This document shows positions 8,216 through 16,896 of a DNA stretch of 64,000 nucleotides, one piece after another (position 1 is the stretch's first letter; each line of letters opens with the position of its first letter). Location: assembly GCA_900472785.1 (NCBI GenBank), contig UCJH01000012.1, positions 1 through 64,000 on the forward strand, in the 5' to 3' direction. A program made the position numbers and the translations under genes. The notes under the pieces are model-generated. The model had not been told where the DNA came from and made no database searches. It was given only the letters and a program-made list of their open reading frames with translations. This DNA comes from Hyphomicrobiales bacterium (GTDB lineage Bacteria; Pseudomonadota; Alphaproteobacteria; Rhizobiales; Rhizobiaceae).

Positions 8216-9886
8216 TCACGCCTTCTTTTCATCATCCTTCTTAGGGACGTCCAGACCGGCCATCAGCGAGCTGACGGCGTTGTCGCCATCTTCAAAGCCG
8301 GCCTCCTTCATCAGGCGGTCGAGGATCGGCTTGTTGGCCTGATAGGCCAGAAGCTGGCCGGCCAGTCCCTCGCCCATGCCGATACCGCCGCCGGATGCGC
8401 CACCGGAACCGCCGCGGCCGAGCATGCCGCCGGTGTCGAAGATGCGGATATCCGAGATCTTCTCGATCGGCTTGACGGCTTCGGCAAGGGCCGCCGGAAT
8501 GACACGGATACGCTCGCGGGTGATCTCGAACTCGATGATTGCCGCGCTCAGGCGGTTGCGTGCCTCGTTGAGCAGGGCCTCGCTTTCAGCTTCCGCCTTG
8601 CCGGTCTCCAGGATACCCTTCGCCTTGATGATCGCCGCATCGGCCTCGGCCATGGCCAGCGTCTTGATGGCATCGGCCTGGTCGATCGCCGCCTGCTTCT
8701 CGGCCTCGGCGCCGACGGTGACAGCCGTCGCTTCGGTTTCAGCCCGCTTGCGCGCGTCAATCACCGCGATCTGCTTTTCACGCTCGGCAATCTCGACGGC
8801 CTTGGCAGTATGGACCTTTTCTTCCGCGGCAATGGCGAGCGCCCGGGCGGCCTCGGCCTGTGCCTTGGCTTCCGATTCCTCGCGGCTCTTGTTGGCAACG
8901 GCGATCGCGCTTTCCTGCGAAACGATCTGCAGATCGCGCTGCGCTTCTGTGTCGCGCTGGCGAACCGCGCGGCTTGCATCGATGTTCGCGGTTTCACGCG
9001 CCTGCTTCGCGGTCGCTTCGCGCTCGGCAATCGCCTGTTCCGCGGTGATGCGCGCTTCCTCCTCGGCACGCTTCGCAGCCTGCTCCTGCTGCGCCGTTTC
9101 CGCACGGGTCGCAGCCGACTTGTTGGCGATGTCGCGTTCCTGGCTGAGTTCGGCCTCGCGCTTGGTCCGCTCGATGGTCAGCGACTGCTGTCTCGCCTCG
9201 AGGTCCTTCTGGGCGATCGCCACTTCGGTGTCGCGGACGATCTCGTTGCGCTCCTTCTTGCGGCCTTCGGTGATGCGGGTCAGGGCCGCCAGGCCGTGGG
9301 CGTCGAAGAAGTTATTGGCGTTGAAGTGCTTGATGTCCGTCTGGTCGAGGCGCGTCAGCGACACCGATTCCAGTTCCAGACCGTTCGATTGCAGGTCGGC
9401 ACCGACCGCTTCCTGCACGGCCTTGACGAAGTCCATGCGCTGTTCCTGCAGCGCATCGAGCGTCATCGTCGCTGCAACCGAACGCAGGCCGTCGACGAAT
9501 TTCGCCTCGATCAGTATCCGCAGTTGTTCCGCATCATTCGTCCGATTGCCGAGCGTCTGGGCCGCCAGGGCGATCGACGACGCGTCAGGCTTCACGCGAA
9601 CGTAGAATTCTGCGCCGATATCGACACGCATGCGGTCCTTGGTGATCAGCGCGTCGCCTTCCCCACGGCGGACTTCGAGACGCAGGGTCTTCAGGTTGAC
9701 GCGGGCGATCGAATGGAAGATCGGCAGGACGATCGAGCCGCCATCGAGCACGACCTTCTGTCCGCCAAGGCCGGTGCGCACATAGGCCTCGTCCCGGCTG
9801 GAGCGCGTATAAAGAGTTGCAAGAACAAAACCGATGGCAAAGAAAAGTACGACACCGATCGCGACAGGCCAAATGAGTTCAAACAT
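8216..9886 (-). CDS. yqiK: Flotillin-family membrane protein (YqiK type)
   Basis: This 556-residue flotillin/SPFH protein organises membrane microdomains. An N-terminal membrane segment (about 4-26) is followed by the SPFH domain (about 40-230). A long Ala/Glu/Lys-rich coiled coil spans about 230-470, and the C-terminus is glycine-rich (GGSGGASGGG) and ends in lysines. A GGAGC Shine-Dalgarno precedes the ATG. The gene is 2 bases after the YqiJ-like gene and behind PspA, an arrangement seen in phage-shock-type envelope stress systems. The expected role is membrane scaffolding at the cytoplasmic face together with the NfeD-like partner. Confidence 0.9.
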   Translation of the reverse strand: MFELIWPVAIGVVLFFAIGFVLATLYTRSSRDEAYVRTGLGGQKVVLDGGSIVLPIFHSIARVNLKTLRLEVRRGEGDALITKDRMRVDIGAEFYVRVKPDASSIALAAQTLGNRTNDAEQLRILIEAKFVDGLRSVAATMTLDALQEQRMDFVKAVQEAVGADLQSNGLELESVSLTRLDQTDIKHFNANNFFDAHGLAALTRITEGRKKERNEIVRDTEVAIAQKDLEARQQSLTIERTKREAELSQERDIANKSAATRAETAQQEQAAKRAEEEARITAEQAIAEREATAKQARETANIDASRAVRQRDTEAQRDLQIVSQESAIAVANKSREESEAKAQAEAARALAIAAEEKVHTAKAVEIAEREKQIAVIDARKRAETEATAVTVGAEAEKQAAIDQADAIKTLAMAEADAAIIKAKGILETGKAEAESEALLNEARNRLSAAIIEFEITRERIRVIPAALAEAVKPIEKISDIRIFDTGGMLGRGGSGGASGGGIGMGEGLAGQLLAYQANKPILDRLMKEAGFEDGDNAVSSLMAGLDVPKKDDEKKA

Positions 9887-9888
9887 GG

Positions 9889-10530
9889 TCAGTGCTCCGT
9901 TGTAGGGGTTTCCGCCGAGGCTTGAAGGTCCGGCGGGGCGACGATTGCAGTGAAAATATCCTTGGTGCGATCAACCAGCAGAACGATGGTGCGGACGGGA
10001 ATGGCAACCTCGCCCTTCGCAGCACGCGCACGCACCGTATGCCAGTTTCCATGCGTGTCCTTTATCTGCACCTGTCCGGGCAGACCCTGGTCGAGAGGAC
10101 CGACCGTCACCTGTCCCGTCCGGCCGACCAGATCGCTCAGGTCGACGGCATAGGTCTCGTCACGCGGCACGATGCGTGCGACGGCCCGGGTCGAGTGGCG
10201 GGTCAGCGGGATCGAGCAGATGACCGACAGCGTTGCCGCGATACTCGCCGGCAGCAGGCCGTAGGTATGGCTGGCGACCATTTGAATCAGCAAGCCGCAA
10301 ATCGCGAAGATGCCGAGAAACAGCATGACCAGAATCAGGATGGGCACGCCGCCGACATTGAACCAGGAAAAGAGCCAGGACAGCCCGTCATGGCTGTCGA
10401 ATGGATCGCCCAGCATGTCGCTGAACGAAAACCCGATCACCATGGCCATCACCTCGATGACGGTCAGCGCAACCAGGATCGCAGCGGCGATGAAAAAGGG
10501 CGCCGATTCAGGAGCGAGAAGCAGATTCAT
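9889..10530 (-). CDS. yqiJ: YqiJ-like (DUF1449, NfeD-related) membrane protein
   Basis: This 213-residue protein has three hydrophobic segments (about 10-32, 55-80 and 85-110) and a C-terminal OB-fold-like soluble domain containing the segment LVGRTGQVTVGP. This is the layout of YqiJ/NfeD partners of flotillins. I placed the start at 10530, which gives an N-terminus like E. coli YqiJ; an ATG five codons upstream is also possible, and neither has a strong Shine-Dalgarno. The start lies inside the 3' end of the PspA frame, so translation is coupled. With YqiK it should form a flotillin-NfeD membrane module. Confidence 0.85.
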   Translation of the reverse strand: MNLLLAPESAPFFIAAAILVALTVIEVMAMVIGFSFSDMLGDPFDSHDGLSWLFSWFNVGGVPILILVMLFLGIFAICGLLIQMVASHTYGLLPASIAATLSVICSIPLTRHSTRAVARIVPRDETYAVDLSDLVGRTGQVTVGPLDQGLPGQVQIKDTHGNWHTVRARAAKGEVAIPVRTIVLLVDRTKDIFTAIVAPPDLQASAETPTTEH

Positions 10531-11674
10531 CAGGGGCTTTTCCATCCGATTTCAAAAGAGCCAGTCTCGCTTCGATCGCCCGTTCGCGATGCAGCCGGTC
10601 GAGCTCGTCGAGCTCCACTATACCGCTTCGCTCGCCGGCCGGAACTCCCGTCACGCGCGATACCGCCGCACTGGCACGCGCTGATCGATCCGTCGGTTCG
10701 CGGCGCCGCGGCGCGGCCGCTTCCGTCTCCGGATAACGGTTCAGACTGCGTTTCAATTCGCCGAGCCGCTCTTCCGCCTCCCGACGGGCGGCGAGAACCG
10801 CCTGCAGCGCCTTCTGGCCTTCGTCGACATGGCTTCGCGCATCGTCAAGCGCCTTGTCCAGGGCGGCAATCTGGGACTCGAGATCGATCTGTCGGGCCAC
10901 ACCGGCCTTCGCAAGGTCGTCCCGGCCGGCAGAGATCGCAACCCGGACCTTCTCGTCCAGACCCTTGATATCCGCCATGATTTCACCGCGCCGGCTCTGG
11001 ATGCGATATTCCTGCGCCTGCGCCTTGCCAAGGTCGCCGCGCGCCTCGTCGGCAGCGGCGTCGATTTCGCGGATCGCCTGCTCGACCACGGCCACCTTGT
11101 TCACATCCTCCGCCTTGTCGATCGTGGCGTTGGCGATGCCGGCGATCAGACGGCCCATACGGGACAGAATTCCTTCGTTCATCACATTGTGCTCCTGTGC
11201 TCGTGGCGTGTTCGGCGTCACGCCGATATGGATCTCGTAGCGATCCGAGTAGGCAACCAGACTGGCCGGGAAAGCGCCTTCCCAACCTGCGGAATAGCCG
11301 GCGACATCGAAGCGGGCGCTGATCCGCCCACGAACAGTGGCGATCGTCAGCAGCGAGGGCGCCTTGATGGCAAACAGCTTTTCATCCAGCGGCAGCCGCG
11401 GCGATGTGTGAACCAGCCCGCCATGCCCGGCGAAATCCCTCAAACCCAGCGTGACCAGACGGGCGGGAAGGCCTGTCTGTTCGCGCACGCGCTCATAGGC
11501 CAGCTCGTGCAGGGCAACGAGATTGGCGCCGGCCTGCGGCGTTGCGACTTCCTGGAGGATGCGCATCATCTGCGCATAGGCGGCAAAAGTATCCGCCAAA
11601 GCCTGCTGGCCATAATCATCCAACGCCAACTCGTAGCGGAGATGGGAGGGATGAGGTGAGACATCGTTTCGCAT
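10508..11674 (-). CDS. pspA: TnpB-N-terminal-like domain fused in frame to PspA/IM30
   Basis: This open frame encodes a composite of about 388 residues. The last 224 residues (from 11182) are a complete PspA/IM30 protein, beginning MNEGILSRMGRLIAG and continuing as a long coiled coil, with the usual PspA length. The roughly 164 residues before it are not PspA. They contain LHELAYERVREQTGLPA, followed by a beta-rich part (PLDEKLFAIK, then TIATVRGRI), which resembles the N-terminal half of OrfB/TnpB transposon proteins up to just before the RuvC domain. No RuvC or zinc-ribbon residues are present. An AGGAG lies upstream of an internal GTG/ATG (11185/11182), so PspA alone could also be made. The outer start is uncertain: I used ATG 11674, and a GTG lies at 11692. 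PspA is firm; the TnpB-like reading is by eye. Confidence 0.75.
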   Translation of the reverse strand: MRNDVSPHPSHLRYELALDDYGQQALADTFAAYAQMMRILQEVATPQAGANLVALHELAYERVREQTGLPARLVTLGLRDFAGHGGLVHTSPRLPLDEKLFAIKAPSLLTIATVRGRISARFDVAGYSAGWEGAFPASLVAYSDRYEIHIGVTPNTPRAQEHNVMNEGILSRMGRLIAGIANATIDKAEDVNKVAVVEQAIREIDAAADEARGDLGKAQAQEYRIQSRRGEIMADIKGLDEKVRVAISAGRDDLAKAGVARQIDLESQIAALDKALDDARSHVDEGQKALQAVLAARREAEERLGELKRSLNRYPETEAAAPRRREPTDRSARASAAVSRVTGVPAGERSGIVELDELDRLHRERAIEARLALLKSDGKAPDESASRS

Positions 11675-11685
11675 ACTGGAAACAT

Positions 11686-11706
11686 AAAGCACTTACTTAG
11701 TGCTTT
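11686..11706. promoter_or_regulatory. 8-5-8 inverted repeat upstream of the pspA composite gene
   Basis: AAAGCACT (11686-11693) and AGTGCTTT (11699-11706) form a perfect palindrome with a 5-base spacer, 11 bases before the proposed ATG at 11674. Its size and symmetry suit a dimeric repressor or activator operator for the pspA-yqiJ-yqiK operon. No regulator gene lies beside it. Confidence 0.5.
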
Positions 11707-11810
11707 CAAGAGTCACGCGCAAGATTTCGAGCAGCGGCGCCCGTCGGCTGCACGCGTGGAACAGTCGTACGACTTTCGTTCCGGGCACACTATCGACCCG
11801 GACAGCTGGA

Positions 11811-13598
11811 TCAGTGATTGTGCCTCGGCGGCGTCTTTGCAATCTGGCGGAAATCCGAAGCGCCCTCGATGACAGCCCCGTTGGAGAGCTGCGTCACCGT
11901 TTTCCGGTAGAGCCGTTGCCACGGGGTCGCATCCGCCGGCACAGGCGGAATGCCCTCGCCCTTTCGCCGTTCGATCTCGGCGTGCTCGACCAGCATGTCG
12001 CAGAGCCCCTGGTTGAAATCGATGCGGATCACGTCGCCGGTCCGCACCCACGCGAGACCGCCCCCGGCGGCACTTTCCGGCGAGGCGTTGAGGATCGAGG
12101 GACTGTCGGCGGTGCCCGATTGCCGGCCGTCGCCGATCGTCGGCAGGCTGGTAATACCGCGCTTCAGGAGCGCATCCGGCGGCTGCATGTTGACGACCTC
12201 GGCAGAGCCCGGCCAGCCGAGCGGGCCCGCACCGCGAATGACGAGAATGGTGTTCTCGTCGATGCCCAGCGCGGGATCGTTGATCCGCCTGTGGTAATCC
12301 TCCGACCCGTCGAACACCACCGCCTTGCCTTCAAACACGCCTTCGCGTCCCGGTTCCCGCAGATAGCGCTGGCGAAATCCCTCGGACACGACACTCATCT
12401 TCATGATGGCGAAATCGAAAAGGTTTCCCTTGAGAACGAGGAAGCCGGCTTTCTCCCTCAGCGGTGCGGCATAAGGGAAAATGACCTCCCTGTCCGTTGC
12501 TTCGCGGCCGCTCAGATTGTCGCTGATGGTCTTGCCGGTAACGCTGCGACAGTCGCCGTCGATCTTTCCATTGGCCAGCAGCTCCCACATGATGGCCGGC
12601 ACGCCGCCGGCGCGGTGAAACCGTTCGCCGAGATAGGCACCGGCCGGCTGGACATTGGCCAGCAGCGGAATGTCGAAGCCATGGACCTGCCAGTCTGTCG
12701 GATTAAGCTCAACGCCGGCATGTTTGGCCATAGCCGCCAGGTGCGGCTGGGCATTGGTCGACCCGCCGATTGCGGAATTGACGGCAATGGCATTGAGAAA
12801 TGCCTGCCGGGTCAGGATATCGGACGGCTTGATATCCTCCAGCACGAGTTCGACGGCACGTCGGCCGGTGCGATAGGCCATCTGTCCGCGCTCGCGATAG
12901 GGACCGGGGATCGCCGCGCAGCCGGTCAGCGACATGCCGAGCGCTTCGGCAAGCGCGTTCATGGTCGATGCCGTACCCATCGTGTTGCAGTGGCCGACCG
13001 ATGGTGCGGAATCGAGGGCCGCCTGCAGGAACTCCTCCTCGTCGATCTCGCCCGCCGCCAGCTTTCGCCGCGAGCGCCAGATGACCGTGCCCGATCCTGC
13101 CAGCGTTCCCTCGTGCCAGCCGTCGAGCATCGGCCCGCCCGACAGCACGATCGCCGGGATATCGACAGTCGAGGCCGCCATCAGCGCCGAGGGCGTGGTC
13201 TTGTCGCAACCGGTCGTCAGCACGACACCATCGAGAGGATAGCCGTAGAGAATTTCGACCAGCCCGAGATAGGCAAGGTTGCGGTCGAGCGCCGCTGTCG
13301 GCCGCTTGCAGTTCTCGAACATCGGATGCGTCGGGAATTCGATCGGAATGCCGCCTGCGTCGCGGATGCCGTCGCGCACACGCTTGGCAAGCTCGATGTG
13401 GTGTCGGTTGCAGGGTGTCAGATCGCTGCCGCTCTGGGCGATGCCGATGATCGGCTTGCCGGATCGAAGTTCTTCCGGCGTGATGCCGTAGTTCATGAAT
13501 CGTTCAAGATAAAGTGCCGTCAGATCGATGTGATCGGGGTTGTCGAACCAGTCCTGCGAGCGCAGGCGGCGCGGCTGATTGCTGTCGTCGATCATCAT
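11811..13598 (-). CDS. IlvD/Edd-family sugar-acid dehydratase
   Basis: This 595-residue dehydratase belongs to the group of L-arabinonate/D-xylonate dehydratases and dihydroxy-acid dehydratase, which remove water from an aldonate or dihydroxy acid to give a 2-keto acid. The iron-sulfur ligand cysteines appear as C63 (TPCNRH), C131 (TTGCDK) and C204 (GHCNTMG). The ATG at 13598 follows GAGGT with a suitable gap; the frame upstream is non-coding. The gene is divergent from a Gfo/Idh/MocA oxidoreductase and a ThuA-like gene, which suits sugar-acid catabolism rather than branched-chain amino acid synthesis. The exact aldonate is not determinable. Confidence 0.85.
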   Translation of the reverse strand: MMIDDSNQPRRLRSQDWFDNPDHIDLTALYLERFMNYGITPEELRSGKPIIGIAQSGSDLTPCNRHHIELAKRVRDGIRDAGGIPIEFPTHPMFENCKRPTAALDRNLAYLGLVEILYGYPLDGVVLTTGCDKTTPSALMAASTVDIPAIVLSGGPMLDGWHEGTLAGSGTVIWRSRRKLAAGEIDEEEFLQAALDSAPSVGHCNTMGTASTMNALAEALGMSLTGCAAIPGPYRERGQMAYRTGRRAVELVLEDIKPSDILTRQAFLNAIAVNSAIGGSTNAQPHLAAMAKHAGVELNPTDWQVHGFDIPLLANVQPAGAYLGERFHRAGGVPAIMWELLANGKIDGDCRSVTGKTISDNLSGREATDREVIFPYAAPLREKAGFLVLKGNLFDFAIMKMSVVSEGFRQRYLREPGREGVFEGKAVVFDGSEDYHRRINDPALGIDENTILVIRGAGPLGWPGSAEVVNMQPPDALLKRGITSLPTIGDGRQSGTADSPSILNASPESAAGGGLAWVRTGDVIRIDFNQGLCDMLVEHAEIERRKGEGIPPVPADATPWQRLYRKTVTQLSNGAVIEGASDFRQIAKTPPRHNH

Positions 13599-13756
13599 AT
13601 TCAACCTCAAACAGCCCGTCTCAAGGGCAAGCCAATCGTGAGCCGACAATAGCGGCTCAGGGAGCACAGGCAAGATCACAGACGCGACGCGCGGATCGTG
13701 CTCACCTGCGGAAACAGAAGAATCACTGCGGTGAGATCCTACAGCAAGAGGGGGAA

Positions 13757-13843
13757 ATGTATGATGATTTACGTGCCTCTTTTCGATGGACTGCACCCGG
13801 CGCCAATGCCATCATGCCTTACGGGAGACGGCCCAGACTTTAA
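13757..13843 (+). CDS. Possible 28-residue leader or small protein
   Basis: A short frame (starts MYDDLRASF, ends GRRPRL) has a strong Shine-Dalgarno (AGAGGGGG) 6-7 bases before its ATG and stops 29 bases before the oxidoreductase start. It has no recognisable motif. It could be a leader peptide coupled to the oxidoreductase gene, or chance. The strong ribosome-binding site is the only support. Confidence 0.25.
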   Translation: MYDDLRASFRWTAPGANAIMPYGRRPRL

Positions 13844-13872
13844 GGTGGGCCAGCGAAAGCGCGAGGAAATCC

Positions 13873-14973
13873 ATGACGACAGTCGGCATCGGCATCATCG
13901 GATGCGGTAATATTTCAGGCGCGTATCTGAAAGCCATGGCCTCGTTTCCGATCCTCGACATCCGCGGCATCGCCGACCTCAACGGCGATCTGGCAACCGC
14001 CCGTGCCGCCGAATTCAACGTACCGGCCAGGAGCATCGCGCAGCTTCTTGCCGATCCGGACATCGAGATCATCGTCAACCTGACGGTTCCGAAAGCACAT
14101 GTGGCCGTCGCCCTGCAGGCGCTGGATGCGGGCAAACATACCTATTCGGAAAAGCCGCTGGGGATCAATTTCGCGGAAGGCAAGAAACTCGCGGATACCG
14201 CAGCGGCCAAGGGCCTGCGCATCGGGGCAGCTCCGGACACCTTTTTGGGCGGCGCTCACCAGACGGCTCGCGACCTGATCGACCAGGGCGTCATCGGCCA
14301 GCCGGTCGGCGGAACGGCGACCTTCATGTGCCCGGGCCACGAGCGCTGGCATCCCAATCCGGATTTCTACTATGAGGTCGGCGCCGGTCCTATGCTCGAC
14401 ATGGGTCCCTACTACATCACCGATCTCGTCAATCTCTTCGGGCCCGTTGCGCAGGTGGCCGGCTTCGCCATCACACCGCGGGCGGAACGCATTATCACCA
14501 GCGAGCCGCGCAACGGCCAGCGCATCCCGGTGCATATTCCGACCCATGTGGCCGGGATCATGGCTTTTACCAACGGCGCTGTCGTCCAGATCGGCATGAG
14601 CTTCGATGTTGCCGGGCACAAGCACGTCCCGCTGGAAGTCTACGGCACCGAAGGCACGCTGATCGTGCCGGACCCCAACAATTTCGGCGGCGAGGTGCAA
14701 CTCCTGAGAAAAGGAAGAGACTTCGAGGCGCAGGAAACGACGCAGCCCTATGCCGATGGAAATTACCGGTCGATCGGCGTGGCCGATTTGGCGCATGCGA
14801 TCCGCGCAGACCGCCCACACCGGGCGAACGGCAGTCTTGCCCTTCATGTTCTGGAGGTCATGGAAGCCTTCCAGACGGCGGCCGATACCGGCCGGACAGT
14901 CACGATCACCACCGCCACGGAACGGCCTGCCGCCCTGTCCACCTCGCTCGTCGATGGGCAGCTGGCGCGATGA
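13873..14973 (+). CDS. Gfo/Idh/MocA-family oxidoreductase
   Basis: This 366-residue NAD(P)-dependent sugar or inositol dehydrogenase has an N-terminal Rossmann motif (GIIGCGNISG) and the family signature EKPLGI near residue 95. A C-terminal substrate-binding domain follows. The ATG at 13873 has GAGGAAA a few bases upstream. It is followed after 33 bases by the ThuA-like gene, a pairing common in rhizobial disaccharide and keto-sugar pathways. It is divergent from the sugar-acid dehydratase. Oxidation of a sugar or sugar derivative is inferred; the substrate is unknown. Confidence 0.85.
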   Translation: MTTVGIGIIGCGNISGAYLKAMASFPILDIRGIADLNGDLATARAAEFNVPARSIAQLLADPDIEIIVNLTVPKAHVAVALQALDAGKHTYSEKPLGINFAEGKKLADTAAAKGLRIGAAPDTFLGGAHQTARDLIDQGVIGQPVGGTATFMCPGHERWHPNPDFYYEVGAGPMLDMGPYYITDLVNLFGPVAQVAGFAITPRAERIITSEPRNGQRIPVHIPTHVAGIMAFTNGAVVQIGMSFDVAGHKHVPLEVYGTEGTLIVPDPNNFGGEVQLLRKGRDFEAQETTQPYADGNYRSIGVADLAHAIRADRPHRANGSLALHVLEVMEAFQTAADTGRTVTITTATERPAALSTSLVDGQLAR

Positions 14974-15006
14974 GGCCGGCTCACACAACATTCAGGAGGA
15001 GAGACC

Positions 15007-15648
15007 ATGCGTGAAGCACTGATCGTCTGGGGCGGATGGAGCGGCCACGAGCCGGAGGAATGCGCCGCCGTCATCAAGGGCATATTGGAAGAGGATGGTT
15101 TCAAGGTGAATGTCGAGCGCAGCACCGAGGCGTTCGCCGACCCTTCCGTGCACGATCTCTCGCTGGTGGTACCGATCGTCACCATGTCCAAGATCGAGAA
15201 GGAGGAGATCAGGAACCTCGCCGCCGCCATCGAGAACGGCGTCGGCATTGCCGGCTATCACGGCGGCGCCGGCGACAGTTTCCGCGATTGCGTCGACTAC
15301 CAGTTCATCATCGGCGGCCAATGGGTGGCCCATCCCGGCAATATCATCGACTACCGGGTCACCATCACCCGGCCGGAGGATCCGGTGATGCAGGGCATTG
15401 CCGATTTCCCTTATACATCCGAGCAATACTACATGCACGTCGATCCTTCCAATGAGGTGCTGGCGACGACGACCTTTACCGGGGACCATGCCGCCTGGAT
15501 CGACGGCGTCGTCATGCCCGTCGTCTGGAAACGCAAATATGGAAAGGGCCGCGTCTTTTATTCCTCGCTCGGCCATCAGGCGAAGGAATTCGACGTGCCG
15601 GAGATGAGGACGATCTTCCGCCGTGGCGCGAACTGGGCGGCGCGATGA
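15007..15648 (+). CDS. ThuA-like domain protein
   Basis: This 213-residue protein has the ThuA fold, a glutamine-amidotransferase-like domain first named from the trehalose utilisation genes of Sinorhizobium. Visible family segments are VWGGWSGHEPEE at the start, GYHGGAGDSFR near 91-101 and WKRKYGKGRVFYSSLGH near the end. A GGAGGAG Shine-Dalgarno precedes the ATG. It probably forms an operon with the upstream oxidoreductase and would then act on the same oxidised or keto-sugar intermediate. ThuA biochemistry is poorly known. Confidence 0.85.
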   Translation: MREALIVWGGWSGHEPEECAAVIKGILEEDGFKVNVERSTEAFADPSVHDLSLVVPIVTMSKIEKEEIRNLAAAIENGVGIAGYHGGAGDSFRDCVDYQFIIGGQWVAHPGNIIDYRVTITRPEDPVMQGIADFPYTSEQYYMHVDPSNEVLATTTFTGDHAAWIDGVVMPVVWKRKYGKGRVFYSSLGHQAKEFDVPEMRTIFRRGANWAAR

Positions 15649-15779
15649 CGCCGTCATACGCATCGCGCCATGCCAAACGGCGGCACGACATGATCGTAGA
15701 TATAATTTCCATTTAAGACTTTACCGTCTACAATTTCCGGACTAGAGAGGTGTCGTAACCACTCGTTCCGGAGAGACCC

Positions 15780-16886
15780 ATGCAGATCGAGGAATTCACG
15801 CTTGAGAGAATCCAGTCGCTTTACGAGAACCTCGTAGAGTTCAATCTCTCCGACAGCGGCGTTCACCCCTATTCGTTGAAGGAACTTCTGACGCCGGAAC
15901 AGCTTCTCGGCCTTCATGATGTCGAACTCGGCTATGGCTGGACCAATGGCGGCGTCGAGCTGCGCGATACCATCGCCCGTCTCTACACGAATCGCGACCG
16001 CGACAACGTGATGGTCACCAACGGCTCGGCTGAAGCCAATTTCATTCTCGTCATGACGCTGCTCGAACCCGGCGACGAGATGGTGCTGTTCGTGCCCAAC
16101 TACCTGCAGATTCGCGGATGGGCCAAGGCACTGGGCGTTACCGTCAAGGAAATCGTACTGCGCGAGGACCTCGGCTGGCTGCCCGATCTCGACGAGGTGC
16201 GTGCGGCGGTCACGCCGAAGACCAAGCTCATCAGCCTGTGCAACCCCAACAATCCGACCGGCAGCCTGCTGCCCCGCGAGACCATGGACGCGCTGGTCGA
16301 TATCGCCCGCGAGCACGATGTCTATCTGCATGCCGACGAAATCTACAAGGGCTCGGAACTCGACACGGAGGAGTCCATCAGCTTCGCCGATCTCTATGAA
16401 AAAGCCGTGGTCACCGCCGGCCTGTCGAAGGCCATGGCCCTGCCCGGCCTGCGCCTCGGCTGGCTGGTCGGGCCGGCCAAGGAGATTTACGGCACCTGGC
16501 AGCGCAAGGACTACACCTCGATCACCACCGGCGCGCTCAGCGAGCATATCGCCAATATCGTGCTGCAGCCGGCCAAGCGCGCCGAAATCCTGTCGCGCAG
16601 CCGTCGCCTGCTCCGGGAAAACCGCGCCTTCCTGACGTCCTGGATCGAGGCGCACAACAACCTGTTTTCCTACCTGCCGCCCAAGGCCGGCGGCATGGCC
16701 TTCGTCCGCTACAACCGCGACATCAATTCCTCGGTGCTTGTCGACCGGGTCCGCGAACAGAAAAGCGTGATGCTGGTACCAGGCGACGTCTATGGTCTGG
16801 ACGGCTATATCCGCATCGGCATCGGCGCGCAGAAACATCATCTGGAGGCCGGGCTTGGCCGTCTCGCGGATTTCATGCGAAGCTGA
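15780..16886 (+). CDS. PLP-dependent class I/II aminotransferase
   Basis: This 368-residue fold-type I aminotransferase has CNPNNPTG (near 155) for cofactor and substrate binding and the PLP lysine in AGLSKAMALPGLRLGW. It is shorter than aspartate aminotransferase and recalls the capreomycidine-synthase-like subgroup. Its own promoter region lies in the AT-rich 131 bases upstream. It is the first gene of an operon with a DauR/YheO-type regulator and an ornithine-cyclodeaminase-family enzyme, which points to catabolism of an unusual or D-amino acid. The amino donor is not determinable from sequence. Confidence 0.85.
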   Translation: MQIEEFTLERIQSLYENLVEFNLSDSGVHPYSLKELLTPEQLLGLHDVELGYGWTNGGVELRDTIARLYTNRDRDNVMVTNGSAEANFILVMTLLEPGDEMVLFVPNYLQIRGWAKALGVTVKEIVLREDLGWLPDLDEVRAAVTPKTKLISLCNPNNPTGSLLPRETMDALVDIAREHDVYLHADEIYKGSELDTEESISFADLYEKAVVTAGLSKAMALPGLRLGWLVGPAKEIYGTWQRKDYTSITTGALSEHIANIVLQPAKRAEILSRSRRLLRENRAFLTSWIEAHNNLFSYLPPKAGGMAFVRYNRDINSSVLVDRVREQKSVMLVPGDVYGLDGYIRIGIGAQKHHLEAGLGRLADFMRS

Positions 16887-16896
16887 GGGAGCACCG

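Noticed and set aside
10508-11674. An active transposon or RNA-guided nuclease at the TnpB-like segment
   Set aside because: No RuvC catalytic residues, zinc ribbon, TnpA gene, transposon ends or guide-RNA-like 3' element are visible; only the N-terminal half of a TnpB-like protein is present.
13764-13910. A 48-codon frame overlapping the oxidoreductase start
   Set aside because: It runs out of frame through the coding region of the oxidoreductase and has no better ribosome-binding site than the 28-codon frame.
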